Origin: Microbacterium tenebrionis
Lineage (GTDB): Bacteria; Actinomycetota; Actinomycetes; Actinomycetales; Microbacteriaceae
Direction of reading: 5' to 3'
Assembly: GCF_903645325.1 (NCBI RefSeq)
Contig: NZ_CAHJXQ010000003.1
Location: 62,001 to 126,000, forward strand
Length of the DNA stretch: 64,000 nucleotides
Both the position numbers and the translations under genes were made by a program. Each line of letters begins with the position of its first letter. Within the stretch, counting starts at the first letter, position 1. Below are positions 1 through 8,538 of the stretch, piece by piece. Below the pieces are notes generated by a model. The model was given only the letters and a program-made list of their open reading frames with translations, ran no database searches and was not told where the DNA came from.

Positions 1-1074
1 GCGGTGCGGTTCCATCTGGGCGCCCCCGGCCTGCACCTCGACAGCCATCCGAAGCTCCTGAGAGCCCTGCACCGCGTCGGTGTCAACGTCGAGTCGACGA
101 GCCAGTGGGAGCTCGGCGAGATCTCGCATCCGGTGATCGCCCCGCTGCTGGCCTACAAGAAGCTCTCGCGGCTCATGAGCGCGAACGGCTGGGCGTGGCT
201 GGCCGAATGGGTTCGCGACGGACGCTTCCGCCCCGTCTACATCCCCGGCGGTGTCGTCACCGGACGCTGGGCGTCATCGGGCGGGGGAGCGCTGCAGGTC
301 CCGCGCATCCTGCGTCCGGCCGTCCGCGCCGACACGGGCTGGATGCTCGTCGTCGCCGACGTCGCGCAGCTCGAACCCCGGATGCTCGCGGCGATGTCGT
401 CCGACCGCGCGATGGCGGAGGCCGCGCGGGGGCAGGACCTCTACGCCGGCGTCGTGGCGTCCGGAGCGGTCGCCACCCGTGAAGAGGCCAAGTACGCCGT
501 GCTCGGCGCGATGTACGGCGCGACCACGGGGGACAGCGGCAGGCTCGTGCCGCGCCTGCGCAAGGTCTACCCGCGAGCCATGAACCGCGTCGATGAGGCC
601 GCGCGCATCGGCGAGGACGGCGGCGTCGTCTCGACCTGGCTCGGTCGGTCGTCGCCGCGGCCGGATGCCGGCTGGCAGGCTCAGCAGGCCGCGGCCACAG
701 GTGCCGACACGGAGCCCGCCGACGTGAAGCGCGCCCGGGCCAGAGCTCGTGATCGGGGCCGTTTCACCCGCAACTTCGTCGTCCAGGGAACGGCTGCGGA
801 GTGGGCGCTGATCTGGCTCGCCGAGATCCGGCACCGGCTGCGACAGTTCCCCGATGCGGCCGCGCCGGCGCCGGGATCCGGGCCGTTCGCACGGCAGGCG
901 CACCTGGCGTTCTTCCTGCACGACGAGGTGATCCTGCATGTGCCGCAGGAGCAGGCGGATGCCGCGGCATCCGCTGTGCGCGAGGCCGCGGCCATCGCGA
1001 CCCGCCGCCTGTTCGGCGACTTCCCGATCGATGTACCCCTCGACCTGAAGATCGTGCGGACCGCCGAGAAGTAG
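1..1074 (+). CDS. Family-A DNA polymerase (bifunctional 3'-5' exonuclease/polymerase type), 5' end cut by window
   Basis: The reading frame is open from base 1 and ends at TAG 1072-1074, so the N-terminal part lies outside the window. The visible 357 codons are the polymerase half of a PolI-like enzyme. A motif-A-like stretch VADVAQLEPRML sits near residue 120, motif B surroundings (EAKYAVLGAMYGATTG) near residue 165, and motif C HDEV near residue 305. In PolI, motif A aspartate and the motif C DE/HDE residues bind the two catalytic metals. The exonuclease half would be upstream. Actinobacteria often carry this as a second, shorter PolI-like protein without the 5' nuclease. The RNase P RNA starts 7 bases after the stop, and its -10 box overlaps the stop codon. 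Confidence 0.85.
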   Translation, partial: AVRFHLGAPGLHLDSHPKLLRALHRVGVNVESTSQWELGEISHPVIAPLLAYKKLSRLMSANGWAWLAEWVRDGRFRPVYIPGGVVTGRWASSGGGALQVPRILRPAVRADTGWMLVVADVAQLEPRMLAAMSSDRAMAEAARGQDLYAGVVASGAVATREEAKYAVLGAMYGATTGDSGRLVPRLRKVYPRAMNRVDEAARIGEDGGVVSTWLGRSSPRPDAGWQAQQAAATGADTEPADVKRARARARDRGRFTRNFVVQGTAAEWALIWLAEIRHRLRQFPDAAAPAPGSGPFARQAHLAFFLHDEVILHVPQEQADAAASAVREAAAIATRRLFGDFPIDVPLDLKIVRTAEK

Positions 1075-1077
1075 ACT
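1072..1077 (+). promoter_or_regulatory. -10 box of the RNase P RNA promoter
   Basis: TAGACT overlaps the TAG stop of the polymerase gene and lies 7 bases before the predicted mature 5' end of the RNA at about 1082-1084. The -35 region is not convincing. Confidence 0.5.
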
Positions 1078-1081
1078 GGCA

Positions 1082-1466
1082 GTGCGAATGGGGCGGCTGG
1101 ACGGTCGCGTTGCGGGCAACCGCACCGAGGAACGTCCGGGCTCCGCAGGGCAGGACGGTGGGTAACGCCCACCCGGAGTGATCCGCGAGAAAGTGCCACA
1201 GAGAGCAGACCGCCTCCGCGCTTCGGCGCGCGAGGTAAGGGTGAAAGGGTGGAGTAAGAGACCACCGGGGGCCGTGGTGACACGGCCTGCCAGGTAAACC
1301 TCGTCCGGAGCAAGGTCAGACAGAGGATGATGACGCGGCTCGCCGAGTCCTCGGGTAGACCGCTGGAGCGGCACGGCAACGTGTCGCCGAGAGAGATGGC
1401 CGTCGAAGGGACACCCCGAGAGGGGCCCCGGAACAGAACCCGGCGTACAGGCCGCCCCATTCGCAC
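1082..1466 (+). ncRNA. rnpB: RNase P RNA, bacterial class A
   Basis: This is the catalytic RNA that trims tRNA 5' leaders. The ends pair: GTGCGAATGGGGCGGC at 1082-1097 is the exact reverse complement of 1451-1466 (helix P1). Conserved class A signatures follow in order: GAGGAACGTCCGGGCTC (about 1128-1144), GCAGGGCAGGACGG (about 1146), GTGCCACAGAGAGCAGACCG (about 1194), AGGGTGAAAGGGTGG (about 1238) and AACAGAACCCGGCGTACAGG near the 3' end. Length of about 385 nt fits actinobacterial rnpB. The two short forward reading frames inside it have no coding meaning. Confidence 0.96.
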
Positions 1467-1473
1467 CCACACC

Positions 1474-1526
1474 GCAAGGCCGCGCCGAGACAGCGTCGAG
1501 TCGGCGCAGTCTCGGCGCGGCCTTGC
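1474..1526. terminator. Bidirectional terminator between rnpB and ppgK
   Basis: GCAAGGCCGCGCCGAGAC at 1474-1491 is perfectly complementary to 1509-1526, leaving a 17-base loop. It sits between the 3' ends of rnpB (+) and ppgK (-) and can serve both. Confidence 0.8.
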
Positions 1527-1537
1527 AGGTTCGAGTG

Positions 1538-2281
1538 TCAGTCGCCTGCCAGGGACGCGGCGCCGATGATGCCCGAGTTGTTGCGGTGGATGGCCGGCAC
1601 GATCGGAGTCTTCAGATCCAGCAGCGGCAGGAAGTCATCGGCGTTCTTCGAGACGCCGCCGCCGACGACGAACAGGTCGGGGCTGAACAGGAACTCGATG
1701 TGCGAATAGAACGCCTGGAGCCGCTCCGCCCACTCGGCCCAACTGAGGCCTTCGCGCTCGCGCGCCGATGTCGCCGCCCACTGCTCGACGGACTCGAACC
1801 CGCGGAAGTTGAGGTGCCCGAGCTCGGTGTTGGGAACGAGTATGCCGTCGTAGATGAACGCCGAGCCGATGCCCGTGCCGAGCGTCGTCATCAGCGTCAG
1901 GCCGCGGACATCCCGCGCAGCGCCGTGCCGCGCCTCCGCGACGCCGGCCGCGTCGGCGTCGTTGACGAAGACGATGTTGCGCTCAAGGCCGTCGCGGAAG
2001 AAGCGCTCGGCGTCGAAGTCCAGCCACTGCTTCGAGACGTTCGCGGCGGACAGCGTCTTACCGCGCTTGACGATCGCCGGGAAGGCGACACCGAGCGGCA
2101 TCGCGGTCTTGACGTCGAGCTTCTCGAGGACGGTCTTCACGGCCGTGAGCACGTCCTCCGGGGACGCGCCCTCAGGAGTGGGGACGCGCACGCGGTCCGA
2201 CGCCATCGTGCCGTGCTCGAGGTCGACGATTCCTGCCTTGATGCCTGTGCCGCCGATGTCGACGCCGATCGCTTTTGCCAT
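1538..2281 (-). CDS. ppgK: Polyphosphate glucokinase
   Basis: The product is 247 residues. It phosphorylates glucose using inorganic polyphosphate (and usually ATP), feeding glycolysis in the cytoplasm. It is a ROK-family sugar kinase: the N-terminal phosphate-binding loop is VDIGGTGIKAG (about residues 7-17), the central sugar/phosphate motif is TLGTGIGSAF (about 133), and the polyphosphate-binding-type RVRVPTP segment is near residue 32. Length matches actinobacterial PpgK. The ATG at 2281 is chosen because a -10 box TAGGCT lies 7 bases upstream, giving a leaderless start; the reading frame would otherwise run back into the divergent genes. It is convergent with rnpB and divergent from the SPOR-like gene. 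Confidence 0.92.
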   Translation of the reverse strand: MAKAIGVDIGGTGIKAGIVDLEHGTMASDRVRVPTPEGASPEDVLTAVKTVLEKLDVKTAMPLGVAFPAIVKRGKTLSAANVSKQWLDFDAERFFRDGLERNIVFVNDADAAGVAEARHGAARDVRGLTLMTTLGTGIGSAFIYDGILVPNTELGHLNFRGFESVEQWAATSAREREGLSWAEWAERLQAFYSHIEFLFSPDLFVVGGGVSKNADDFLPLLDLKTPIVPAIHRNNSGIIGAASLAGD

Positions 2282-2288
2282 GGTGAAT

Positions 2289-2294
2289 AGCCTA
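2289..2294 (-). promoter_or_regulatory. -10 box for leaderless ppgK
   Basis: TAGGCT on the minus strand ends 7 bases before the ppgK ATG. This places the transcription start on the start codon itself. Confidence 0.55.
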
Positions 2295-2350
2295 GCCAGA
2301 GCCGGCCGCGCCACTAGGATCGTGACGAAGCCTTTACGAAAGGATTTGCC

Positions 2351-2590
2351 ATGACTCGGGGAGAAGATTCGTACATGTCGAGCGGTGAGCGCAAGTACTG
2401 GTACAACACGACCTCGGGCGAGGTCGAATACGGGTACATCTCGCCGTCCGTCGACCGTGTCGGTCCGTTCGACACCGCCGAGGCTGCGGCGAACGCGATG
2501 CAGACGCTGCGCGAGCGCTCGGAGGCGTGGGCCGTCGAGGAGCGCCTCGACGACGACTGGCGCAAGGCCACCGATGTGGACGGGAAGTAG
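2351..2590 (+). CDS. Small SPOR-like conserved protein
   Basis: A 79-residue protein, rich in aromatic residues in its first half (ERKYWYNTTSGEVEYGY) and acidic at the end. It resembles the small proteins annotated as SPOR-domain-like in Microbacteriaceae immediately upstream of glnA2; I cannot assign a function. The start at 2351 has an AAAGGA ribosome site 7 bases upstream, and a candidate -10 (TAGGAT, 2315-2320) precedes it. glnA2 begins 9 bases after its stop, so the two are probably co-transcribed. Confidence 0.75.
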   Translation: MTRGEDSYMSSGERKYWYNTTSGEVEYGYISPSVDRVGPFDTAEAAANAMQTLRERSEAWAVEERLDDDWRKATDVDGK

Positions 2591-2599
2591 CGGCGCTTC

Positions 2600-3943
2600 A
2601 TGAGCATGGACAAGCAGCGGGACTTCGTTCTCCGCACCATCGAGGAGCGCGGCGTCAAGTTCGTCCGACTCTGGTTCACCGACGTGATCGGCACGCTCAA
2701 GTCGGTGGCGATCGCCCCGGCCGAGGTCGAGGGCGCTTTCGCGGAGGGCATCGGCTTCGACGGCTCGGCGATCGAGGGTCTGACGCGCACGTACGAGTCC
2801 GATCTTCTCGCCCAGCCCGACCCGACCACGTTCCAGATCCTGCCGTGGCGGGGCGAGATCGACCCGACCGCGCGCATGTTCTGCGACCTGACCACCCCCG
2901 ACGGTCAGCCGGCGGTGGCCGACCCCCGCAACGTGCTCAAGCGCACGCTCGCGAAGGCCGCGGATGCCGGGTTCACGTTCTACACGCACCCTGAGATCGA
3001 GTTCTACCTGCTGAAGTCGTCCGTCATCGGCCCCGAGGGCCCCGTCCCCGTGGACTCCGCCGGCTACTTCGACAACGTGCCGGGCGGCACGGCGCACGAC
3101 TTCCGCCGCCGCTCGGTGCGGATGCTCGAGGACCTCGGCATCTCCGTCGAGTACAGCCATCACGAGGGCGGACCCGGCCAGAACGAGATCGACCTCCGCT
3201 ACGCCGACGCCCTGACGACGGCGGACAACGTCATGACCTTCCGCACCGTGGTCAAGGAGGTCGCCATCGAGCAGGGCGTCTACGCGACGTTCATGCCCAA
3301 GCCGATGAGCGACCAGCCGGGCAGCGGCATGCACACGCACATGTCGCTGTTCGAAGGCGACCAGAACGCCTTCTGGGAGGAGGGCGCCCAGTACCAGCTC
3401 TCCAAGGTCGGCAGGCACTTCATCGCCGGTCTCCTCCGGCACGCGCACGAGATCTCGGCGGTCACCAACCAGTTCGTGAACTCGTACAAGCGGCTGTGGG
3501 GCGGCGACGAGGCGCCGAGCTTCGTCACGTGGGGGCATGCGAACCGCTCCGCGCTCGTCCGAGTGCCGATGTACAAGCCCAACAAGAGCCAGTCGTCGCG
3601 CGTCGAATACCGGGCGCTGGATTCAGCGGCGAACCCGTACCTCGCCTACGCTCTGCTGCTCGCGGCAGGACTGAAGGGCATCGAGAACGAGTACGAGCTG
3701 CCCGCAGAGGCCGAGAACAACGTGTGGTCGCTCAGCGACGCCGAGCGCCGCGCACTGGGCTACACATCGTTGCCTGCCAGCCTCGACCACGCACTGGAGT
3801 TCATGGAGGGCTCCGAGCTCGTCGCCGAGACCCTCGGCGCGCAGGTCTTCAACTACGTGCTGCTGAACAAGCGCAAGGAGTGGGAGGCCTACCGCGGGCA
3901 GGTCACGCCTTTCGAACTCAAGAGCAACCTCGAGCTGCTCTGA
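2600..3943 (+). CDS. glnA2: Glutamine synthetase, GlnA2-type
   Basis: 447 residues, the size of mycobacterial GlnA2. The family condenses glutamate and ammonia with ATP to glutamine; actinobacterial paralogues such as GlnA2 may serve minor or specialised roles. It has the N-terminal beta-Grasp domain with LWFTDVIG (about residue 25), the latch/active-site segment EGIGFDGSAIEG (about 48-59), the metal-binding THPEIEFYLL (about 130), HHEGGPGQNEIDL (about 190), the ATP-binding segment PGSGMHTHMSLF (about 236), and EYRALDSAANPYLA near residue 337. The C-terminus lacks the NLYxLPPEE adenylylation segment present in the other glnA in this window, so GlnE would not be expected to modify it. glnE follows 4 bases later. 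It is in an apparent operon with the SPOR-like gene. Confidence 0.93.
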   Translation: MSMDKQRDFVLRTIEERGVKFVRLWFTDVIGTLKSVAIAPAEVEGAFAEGIGFDGSAIEGLTRTYESDLLAQPDPTTFQILPWRGEIDPTARMFCDLTTPDGQPAVADPRNVLKRTLAKAADAGFTFYTHPEIEFYLLKSSVIGPEGPVPVDSAGYFDNVPGGTAHDFRRRSVRMLEDLGISVEYSHHEGGPGQNEIDLRYADALTTADNVMTFRTVVKEVAIEQGVYATFMPKPMSDQPGSGMHTHMSLFEGDQNAFWEEGAQYQLSKVGRHFIAGLLRHAHEISAVTNQFVNSYKRLWGGDEAPSFVTWGHANRSALVRVPMYKPNKSQSSRVEYRALDSAANPYLAYALLLAAGLKGIENEYELPAEAENNVWSLSDAERRALGYTSLPASLDHALEFMEGSELVAETLGAQVFNYVLLNKRKEWEAYRGQVTPFELKSNLELL

Positions 3944-3947
3944 GAGG

Positions 3948-6919
3948 ATGGCTCGCTCGGAATCGGCACTGTCGCGATCTGCGCTGGCGAGGCTCGGCTT
4001 CACCGTGTTGAGCACCGGCGCCGAGGCGATCGGCGAGCTGTCGACGACTCTGGGCGTCGAGCCCGCCGATCTCGTCGACGGTGCAGTCGCCGCTGACCCC
4101 GATGCGGCGGTCACCCGGATGCTGCGGGTTGCGCGTCGCGCGACGAGTCCGCTCGCGGGGCTGCTCGCGGACGGGCGCACGCGTCCGATCGCGTGGCGCG
4201 TCTTCGGGGCCTCGAACGGTCTGGCCGACTTCTTTCTCCGGCATCCGCATGAGCTCTCGGTGCTCGCGGAGGTCGGTTCGCTCGTGCCCAGTGCGTCCGC
4301 GCTCAGCGAACGGATGCTGGCTGCCGTGGGCGCAGCGGACGGGGTCGCATCCTCCGGTGACGAGTCCGCCTGGGTCGCCCTGCGGATCGCCTATCGCCGC
4401 GCGATCGCCGAGATCGCGGCCATCGACCTGTGCACCCCGGAGCCGGCGTCCCGGATCGCCGCCATCTCGGCCGCCCTCGCCGATGCCGCGGGCGCAGCGC
4501 TCGAGGCGTCGCTGGCCGTGGCCCGCGTCCGGGTGGCCTCGGCCTACCCGGCCGAAGATGTCGCGCTCACGCAGCTGGCGATCATCGGGATGGGCAAAGC
4601 CGGCGCGCGCGAGCTCAACTACGTCAGCGACGTGGACGTCATCTTCGTCGGGGGCACCGCCGACGACGACGCCCTCGAGGAGGGCCGCGCGATCGACATC
4701 GCGACGCGTCTCGCCCGCGAGACGATCAAGGGCATCTCCGGCATCGAAGTGGAGCCGCCTCTGTGGGAGGTCGACGCGAACCTGCGCCCGGAGGGCAAGC
4801 AGGGCGCACTCGTCCGCTCGCTCGGCTCGCACCTGGCCTATTACGACCGATGGGCGAAGAGCTGGGAGTTCCAGGCGCTGCTGAAGGCCCGACCGATCGC
4901 GGGCGACGAGGCGCTGGGAGCGGCATATCTCGAGGCGGTGCAGCCCAAGATCTGGTCGAGCGCGGCGCGGGAGGACTTCGTCGACAGCGTGCAGCGGATG
5001 CGCGAGCGCGTGACCGAGCACGTCGACCCCGAGGATGCCCCGTTCCAGTTGAAACTCGGCATCGGGGGGCTGCGGGACATCGAGTTCACCGTGCAGCTGC
5101 TGCAGCTCGTCCACGGTCTGACCGACGAGACGATCCGCACCCGCGGCACGCTCGAGAGCCTGGACGCGCTCGTCGCCGGCGGGTACATCGGCCGGGCGGA
5201 CGCCGCGACGTTCGCGGCCGACTACCGCACGCTGCGTCTCATGGAGCACCGGGCTCAATTGAAGGACCTCACGCGCACGCACCTGATGCCGCGCACGCCG
5301 GAGGGGCAGCGGGAGCTCGCGCGTGCCACGGGCCTGGCCGACACGGCAGAGGGCATCTGGAGCGTGTGGGAGCAGGTGCGCCGTGAAGTCCGCGACATCC
5401 ACACCCGGCTGTTCTACCGACCGCTGCTCAGCGCCGTGGCCGCCCTGCCGGAGGGGGAGAGGACCCTGTCGACCGAGCAGGCGCACGACCGCCTCGCCGC
5501 GATCGGCTTCCGTGATCCCGCCGGCGCACTGCGGCACATCGGGGCGCTCACGTCAGGGATCAGCCGCAAGGTCACGATCCAGCGGCATCTCATGCCGGTC
5601 ATGGTCCGCTGGTTCGCCGACGGCAGCGACCCCGACTACGGGCTGCTCGCGTTCCGGCGCATCAGCGAGCGTCTGGGCGACACGTCGTGGTTCCTGCGGA
5701 TGCTGCGCGACTCTGCCGGAGCAGCCGAGAGCCTCACCATGCTGCTGTCCTCTTCGCGGTACATCGGAGAGCTCCTCGAGGGCATCCCCGAGTCGGTCGC
5801 CTGGCTGGACAGCACCGATCGGCTGCGGCCCAGGAGCCCGGAGAAGCTCGATGAGGAGGCACGGGCGATCCAGACCAGGCACGCCTCGGTGACCTCGGCC
5901 CTGAAGGCGGTGCGGGCACTGCGCCGGCGCGAGCTGCTGCGGACCGCGATGGGTGGCGTCCTCGACGTGATCACGATCGAAGAAGTCGCCGCGGCGCTCA
6001 CATCCATCACCGAGGTGACGATCCAGGCGGCGCTTCGAGCCGTGCGCCGCGAGGTCGTCCCGCCCGAGGACGACGCGTTCGAGTTCGCGATCATCGGCAT
6101 GGGCCGGTTCGGCGGCGCCGAGCTCGGATTCGGGTCGGATGCCGACATCCTGTTCGTGTACGACGCCGCGGGGGTCGCGCCCGAGCGGGCGCAGCAGTTC
6201 GCGACGCAGATCGTCGCAGGGCTCCGCGAGCACCTCACCGACAACCGTGTGCCGCTCGACCTGGACGCGGATCTGCGGCCGGAGGGCCGGAGCGGACCCG
6301 TCGTGCGCTCTCTGGGCGCGTACACGGAGTACTACCGCCGGTGGTGTCGTGGGAGGCCCAGGCGCTCCTGCGTGCGCGAGGGGTCGCCGGCAGCGAAGGA
6401 CTCATCGCGCGGTTCATGGCCATGGCGGACAGCATCCGATATCCCGCCGAGGTCGACGAACAGGGCGTGCGCGAGATCAAGCGCATCAAGGCACGCGTCG
6501 AGGGCGAGCGCCTGCCGCAGGGGGCCGATCCGCATCGGCACCTCAAGCTCGGTCCCGGTGGCCTGAGCGATGTGGAGTGGCTCGTGCAGCTCATCCAGCT
6601 GCAGCACGCGCACAGTGTTCCCCCGCTGCGCACGACATCCACCTTCGGCGCTCTGGCGGCCTCCGTCGCTGCGGGGCTCATCGACGAGACGGACGCGGAA
6701 CTGCTGCGCGAGGCCTGGCGGCTCGCGTCCCGACTGCGCTCGGCCATCACGCTGCAGACGGGACGGACGAGCGACGTACTGCCCTGGGACCGGCGGGAGC
6801 TCGATGCGCTCGGACGGCTGCTCGGCTACCCGGAGCGCTCGGCGAGTGCCGTGGAGGAGGACTATCTCGGGACGACGCGCCGTGCGCGCCGTGTCTTCGA
6901 GCAGTTGTTCTACGGTTGA
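3948..6919 (+). pseudogene. glnE: Glutamine synthetase adenylyltransferase/adenylyl-removing enzyme, frameshifted
   Basis: GlnE attaches AMP to, and removes it from, a tyrosine of type-I glutamine synthetase. The frame starting at ATG 3948 encodes the N-terminal adenylyl-removing domain (MGKAGARELNYVSDVDVIF, near residue 215) and the catalytic start of the C-terminal adenylyltransferase domain (GFGSDADILFVY, near residue 727). At about 6340-6350 the frame changes: ...EYYRRW is followed in the old frame by arginine-rich nonsense ending at 6566, while homology resumes two frames over as WEAQALLRARG and runs to 6919. The N-terminal repeat of the same motif reads RWAKSWEFQALL, so about four bases seem to be missing between the two tryptophan codons (9 expected, 5 found). 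No slippery sequence is visible. This is either a real inactivation of the adenylylation half or a sequencing/assembly error. Confidence 0.85.
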
Positions 6920-6923
6920 GCAC

Positions 6924-7841
6924 ATGACTGCGCACTCCTACGGCATCGTGTGGAACCCTTCGAAGATCGACGAGGACACTCTCAGGGCGGCGGTCGCCGA
7001 TCATCTCGGTGATGACGTGCGCTGGTGGGCGACCAGCGAGGAGGACCCGGGGGGCGGAATGGCCGAGGACGCTGTCGCCGACGGATGCGCCACGGTGATC
7101 GCCGTCGGCGGCGACGGCACGGTGCGAGCGGTCGCCGAGGCTCTCGCCGGGACGGACGCGGCGCTGGGCATCGTCCCGCAGGGGACGGGCAACCTGCTCG
7201 CGCGCAACCTCGAGGTGCCGCTGGATGACATCCCGGCGGCCCTGCGGCGGATCGCGCAGGGCGACGAGCGCCGCATCGACCTCGGGTGGGTGCGTCACGG
7301 CGACGAGGACGAGCGCGCGTTCGCCGTCATGGTCGGCTTCGGCGTCGACGCGCAGATGCTCGTCGAGACCGACGACGACCTCAAGAGCAGGGCCGGCTGG
7401 CTCGCGTACGTCGAGGCCATGGGGCGGGCCATGGCCGGTACGGAGATGACCGAGGTGTCGGTCACGATCGACGACGACGAGCCGCAGGAGGTGCGCGGAC
7501 ACACGATGCTGATCGGGAACTGCGGCATGGTCCAGGGCGGTCTGCGCCTGTTGCCGGACGCGAAGCTCGACGACGGTCGCCTGGATCTGCTGCTGGTGAG
7601 CTCGGAGGGCGCGCTCCAGTGGATCGACACGGTCCGCTCCGTCGTGTGGGAGAACGGCATCCGCCGCCTTCTCACCGGAGGCGAGTCCGCCGTGAGTACG
7701 GACTCGACGCACTTCCACACGGCCGAGCGCGTGCGGGTCGAGCTGGCGCGGCCTCAGCAGTTCGAGATCGACGGCGAGGAGGTCGGAGAGGTCTCGGTGT
7801 TCGAGGTCCGGGTGCAGGCAGGCGCGCTGCGCGTGCTCTGA
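6924..7841 (+). CDS. Diacylglycerol kinase-family lipid kinase
   Basis: 305 residues with the DAGK catalytic fold. The nucleotide-binding loop AVGGDGTVRAVAEAL lies near residue 54, followed by PQGTGNLLARNL (near 84), which contacts ATP phosphates. The C-terminal half holds the beta-sandwich with LRLLPDAKLDDGRLDLLLV (near 205). Family members (DgkB, YegS, sphingosine kinase-like) phosphorylate membrane lipids; the substrate here cannot be told from sequence. The ATG at 6924 lies 5 bases after the glnE stop. The longer frame upstream of it is a shadow of glnE. A strong terminator follows. Confidence 0.85.
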   Translation: MTAHSYGIVWNPSKIDEDTLRAAVADHLGDDVRWWATSEEDPGGGMAEDAVADGCATVIAVGGDGTVRAVAEALAGTDAALGIVPQGTGNLLARNLEVPLDDIPAALRRIAQGDERRIDLGWVRHGDEDERAFAVMVGFGVDAQMLVETDDDLKSRAGWLAYVEAMGRAMAGTEMTEVSVTIDDDEPQEVRGHTMLIGNCGMVQGGLRLLPDAKLDDGRLDLLLVSSEGALQWIDTVRSVVWENGIRRLLTGGESAVSTDSTHFHTAERVRVELARPQQFEIDGEEVGEVSVFEVRVQAGALRVL

Positions 7842-7844
7842 GAC

Positions 7845-7885
7845 GCGCAGAGGCCGCCCCGATCGAACCGGGGCGGCCTCTGCGC
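7845..7885. terminator. Bidirectional terminator after the lipid kinase gene
   Basis: GCGCAGAGGCCGCCCC (7845-7860) pairs perfectly with 7870-7885 around a 9-base loop. Before the island arrived it probably separated the lipid kinase gene from a convergent glnA, whose last codons remain at 7896-7918. Confidence 0.8.
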
Positions 7886-7895
7886 TGATCGGGCG

Positions 7896-7918
7896 TCAGA
7901 GGCCGAAGTACAGCTCGT
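7896..7918. repeat. Left direct repeat: copy of the glnA 3' end (attachment-like)
   Basis: TCAGAGGCCGAAGTACAGCTCGT read on the minus strand encodes ELYFGL-stop, the normal end of GlnA. It matches 22 of 23 bases of 14372-14394, the true end of glnA. Neither copy extends further: left and right flanks differ on both sides. The pair brackets the accessory island. Confidence 0.85.
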
Positions 7919-7923
7919 GCGGG

Positions 7924-8538
7924 AGTCGGGAAAGTGTAGCCGCGGATTCACGCAGATTCCCGCGCCCGCGAACTGGATGGAGTTGCCACTCGCGGGTCAC
8001 CAGCAGCATGAAATCAGCACACGCCCCGCTCAAATGCGGAGAGCCATTTATCTCTGCAGTGAACCCCCGGCCCGTCTTCGGCGCCTCGTGCCACACATGC
8101 CTTCCCGCTCGGGTTGCGGCGGGCCATAATTCGCCTTTCACGTGCCCGGCTTGCCGTCTTCGGAGCTGGGCCTTGACACCCTTGCACCGGGTACCCCCGC
8201 ATCAGTACCGCACCTGCCGCTGGCAGTCGATGCATCACCTGTCCGAACGGAATCGACCGGCCCCACGCTGATCACTGCTCCCACACCGCCGAAGCACTTC
8301 AACCGATCCGTCACTGCAGCATCATCGAGAAGCCGTCCTCGATACCGGCAGGTCCCGGGCCCGCTGGCTGTGATGTCTTCGCGCTGGCGGCGTCGGCGGG
8401 GAGAGGGTTTCGCAGTGAGCAGCACCGCTCTTTCCGGGATCGAGGCGACCACCGAATCCGGCCCGCGGTGCTGCACGAAACCTTGGGGGCTCCATCGAGC
8501 CAGTAGCAATCCGGCCGTGGTTGCCTCATCATGGAGCG
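7924..8538. other. Gene-poor left part of the island
   Basis: About 615 bases with several short overlapping reading frames on both strands, none with a convincing ribosome site, conserved motif or coherent composition. Base composition looks less GC-biased than the flanking core genes. I see no RNA gene or repeat here. Confidence 0.5.

Noticed and set aside
3918-5537. A 539-codon minus-strand open frame opposite glnE
   Set aside because: Arginine-rich antisense shadow of a GC-rich gene with no recognisable domain.
6335-6352. Programmed ribosomal frameshift in glnE
   Set aside because: No slippery heptamer or downstream pseudoknot is apparent, and restoring the spacing seen in the N-terminal repeat needs about four added bases, not a simple ribosome slip.
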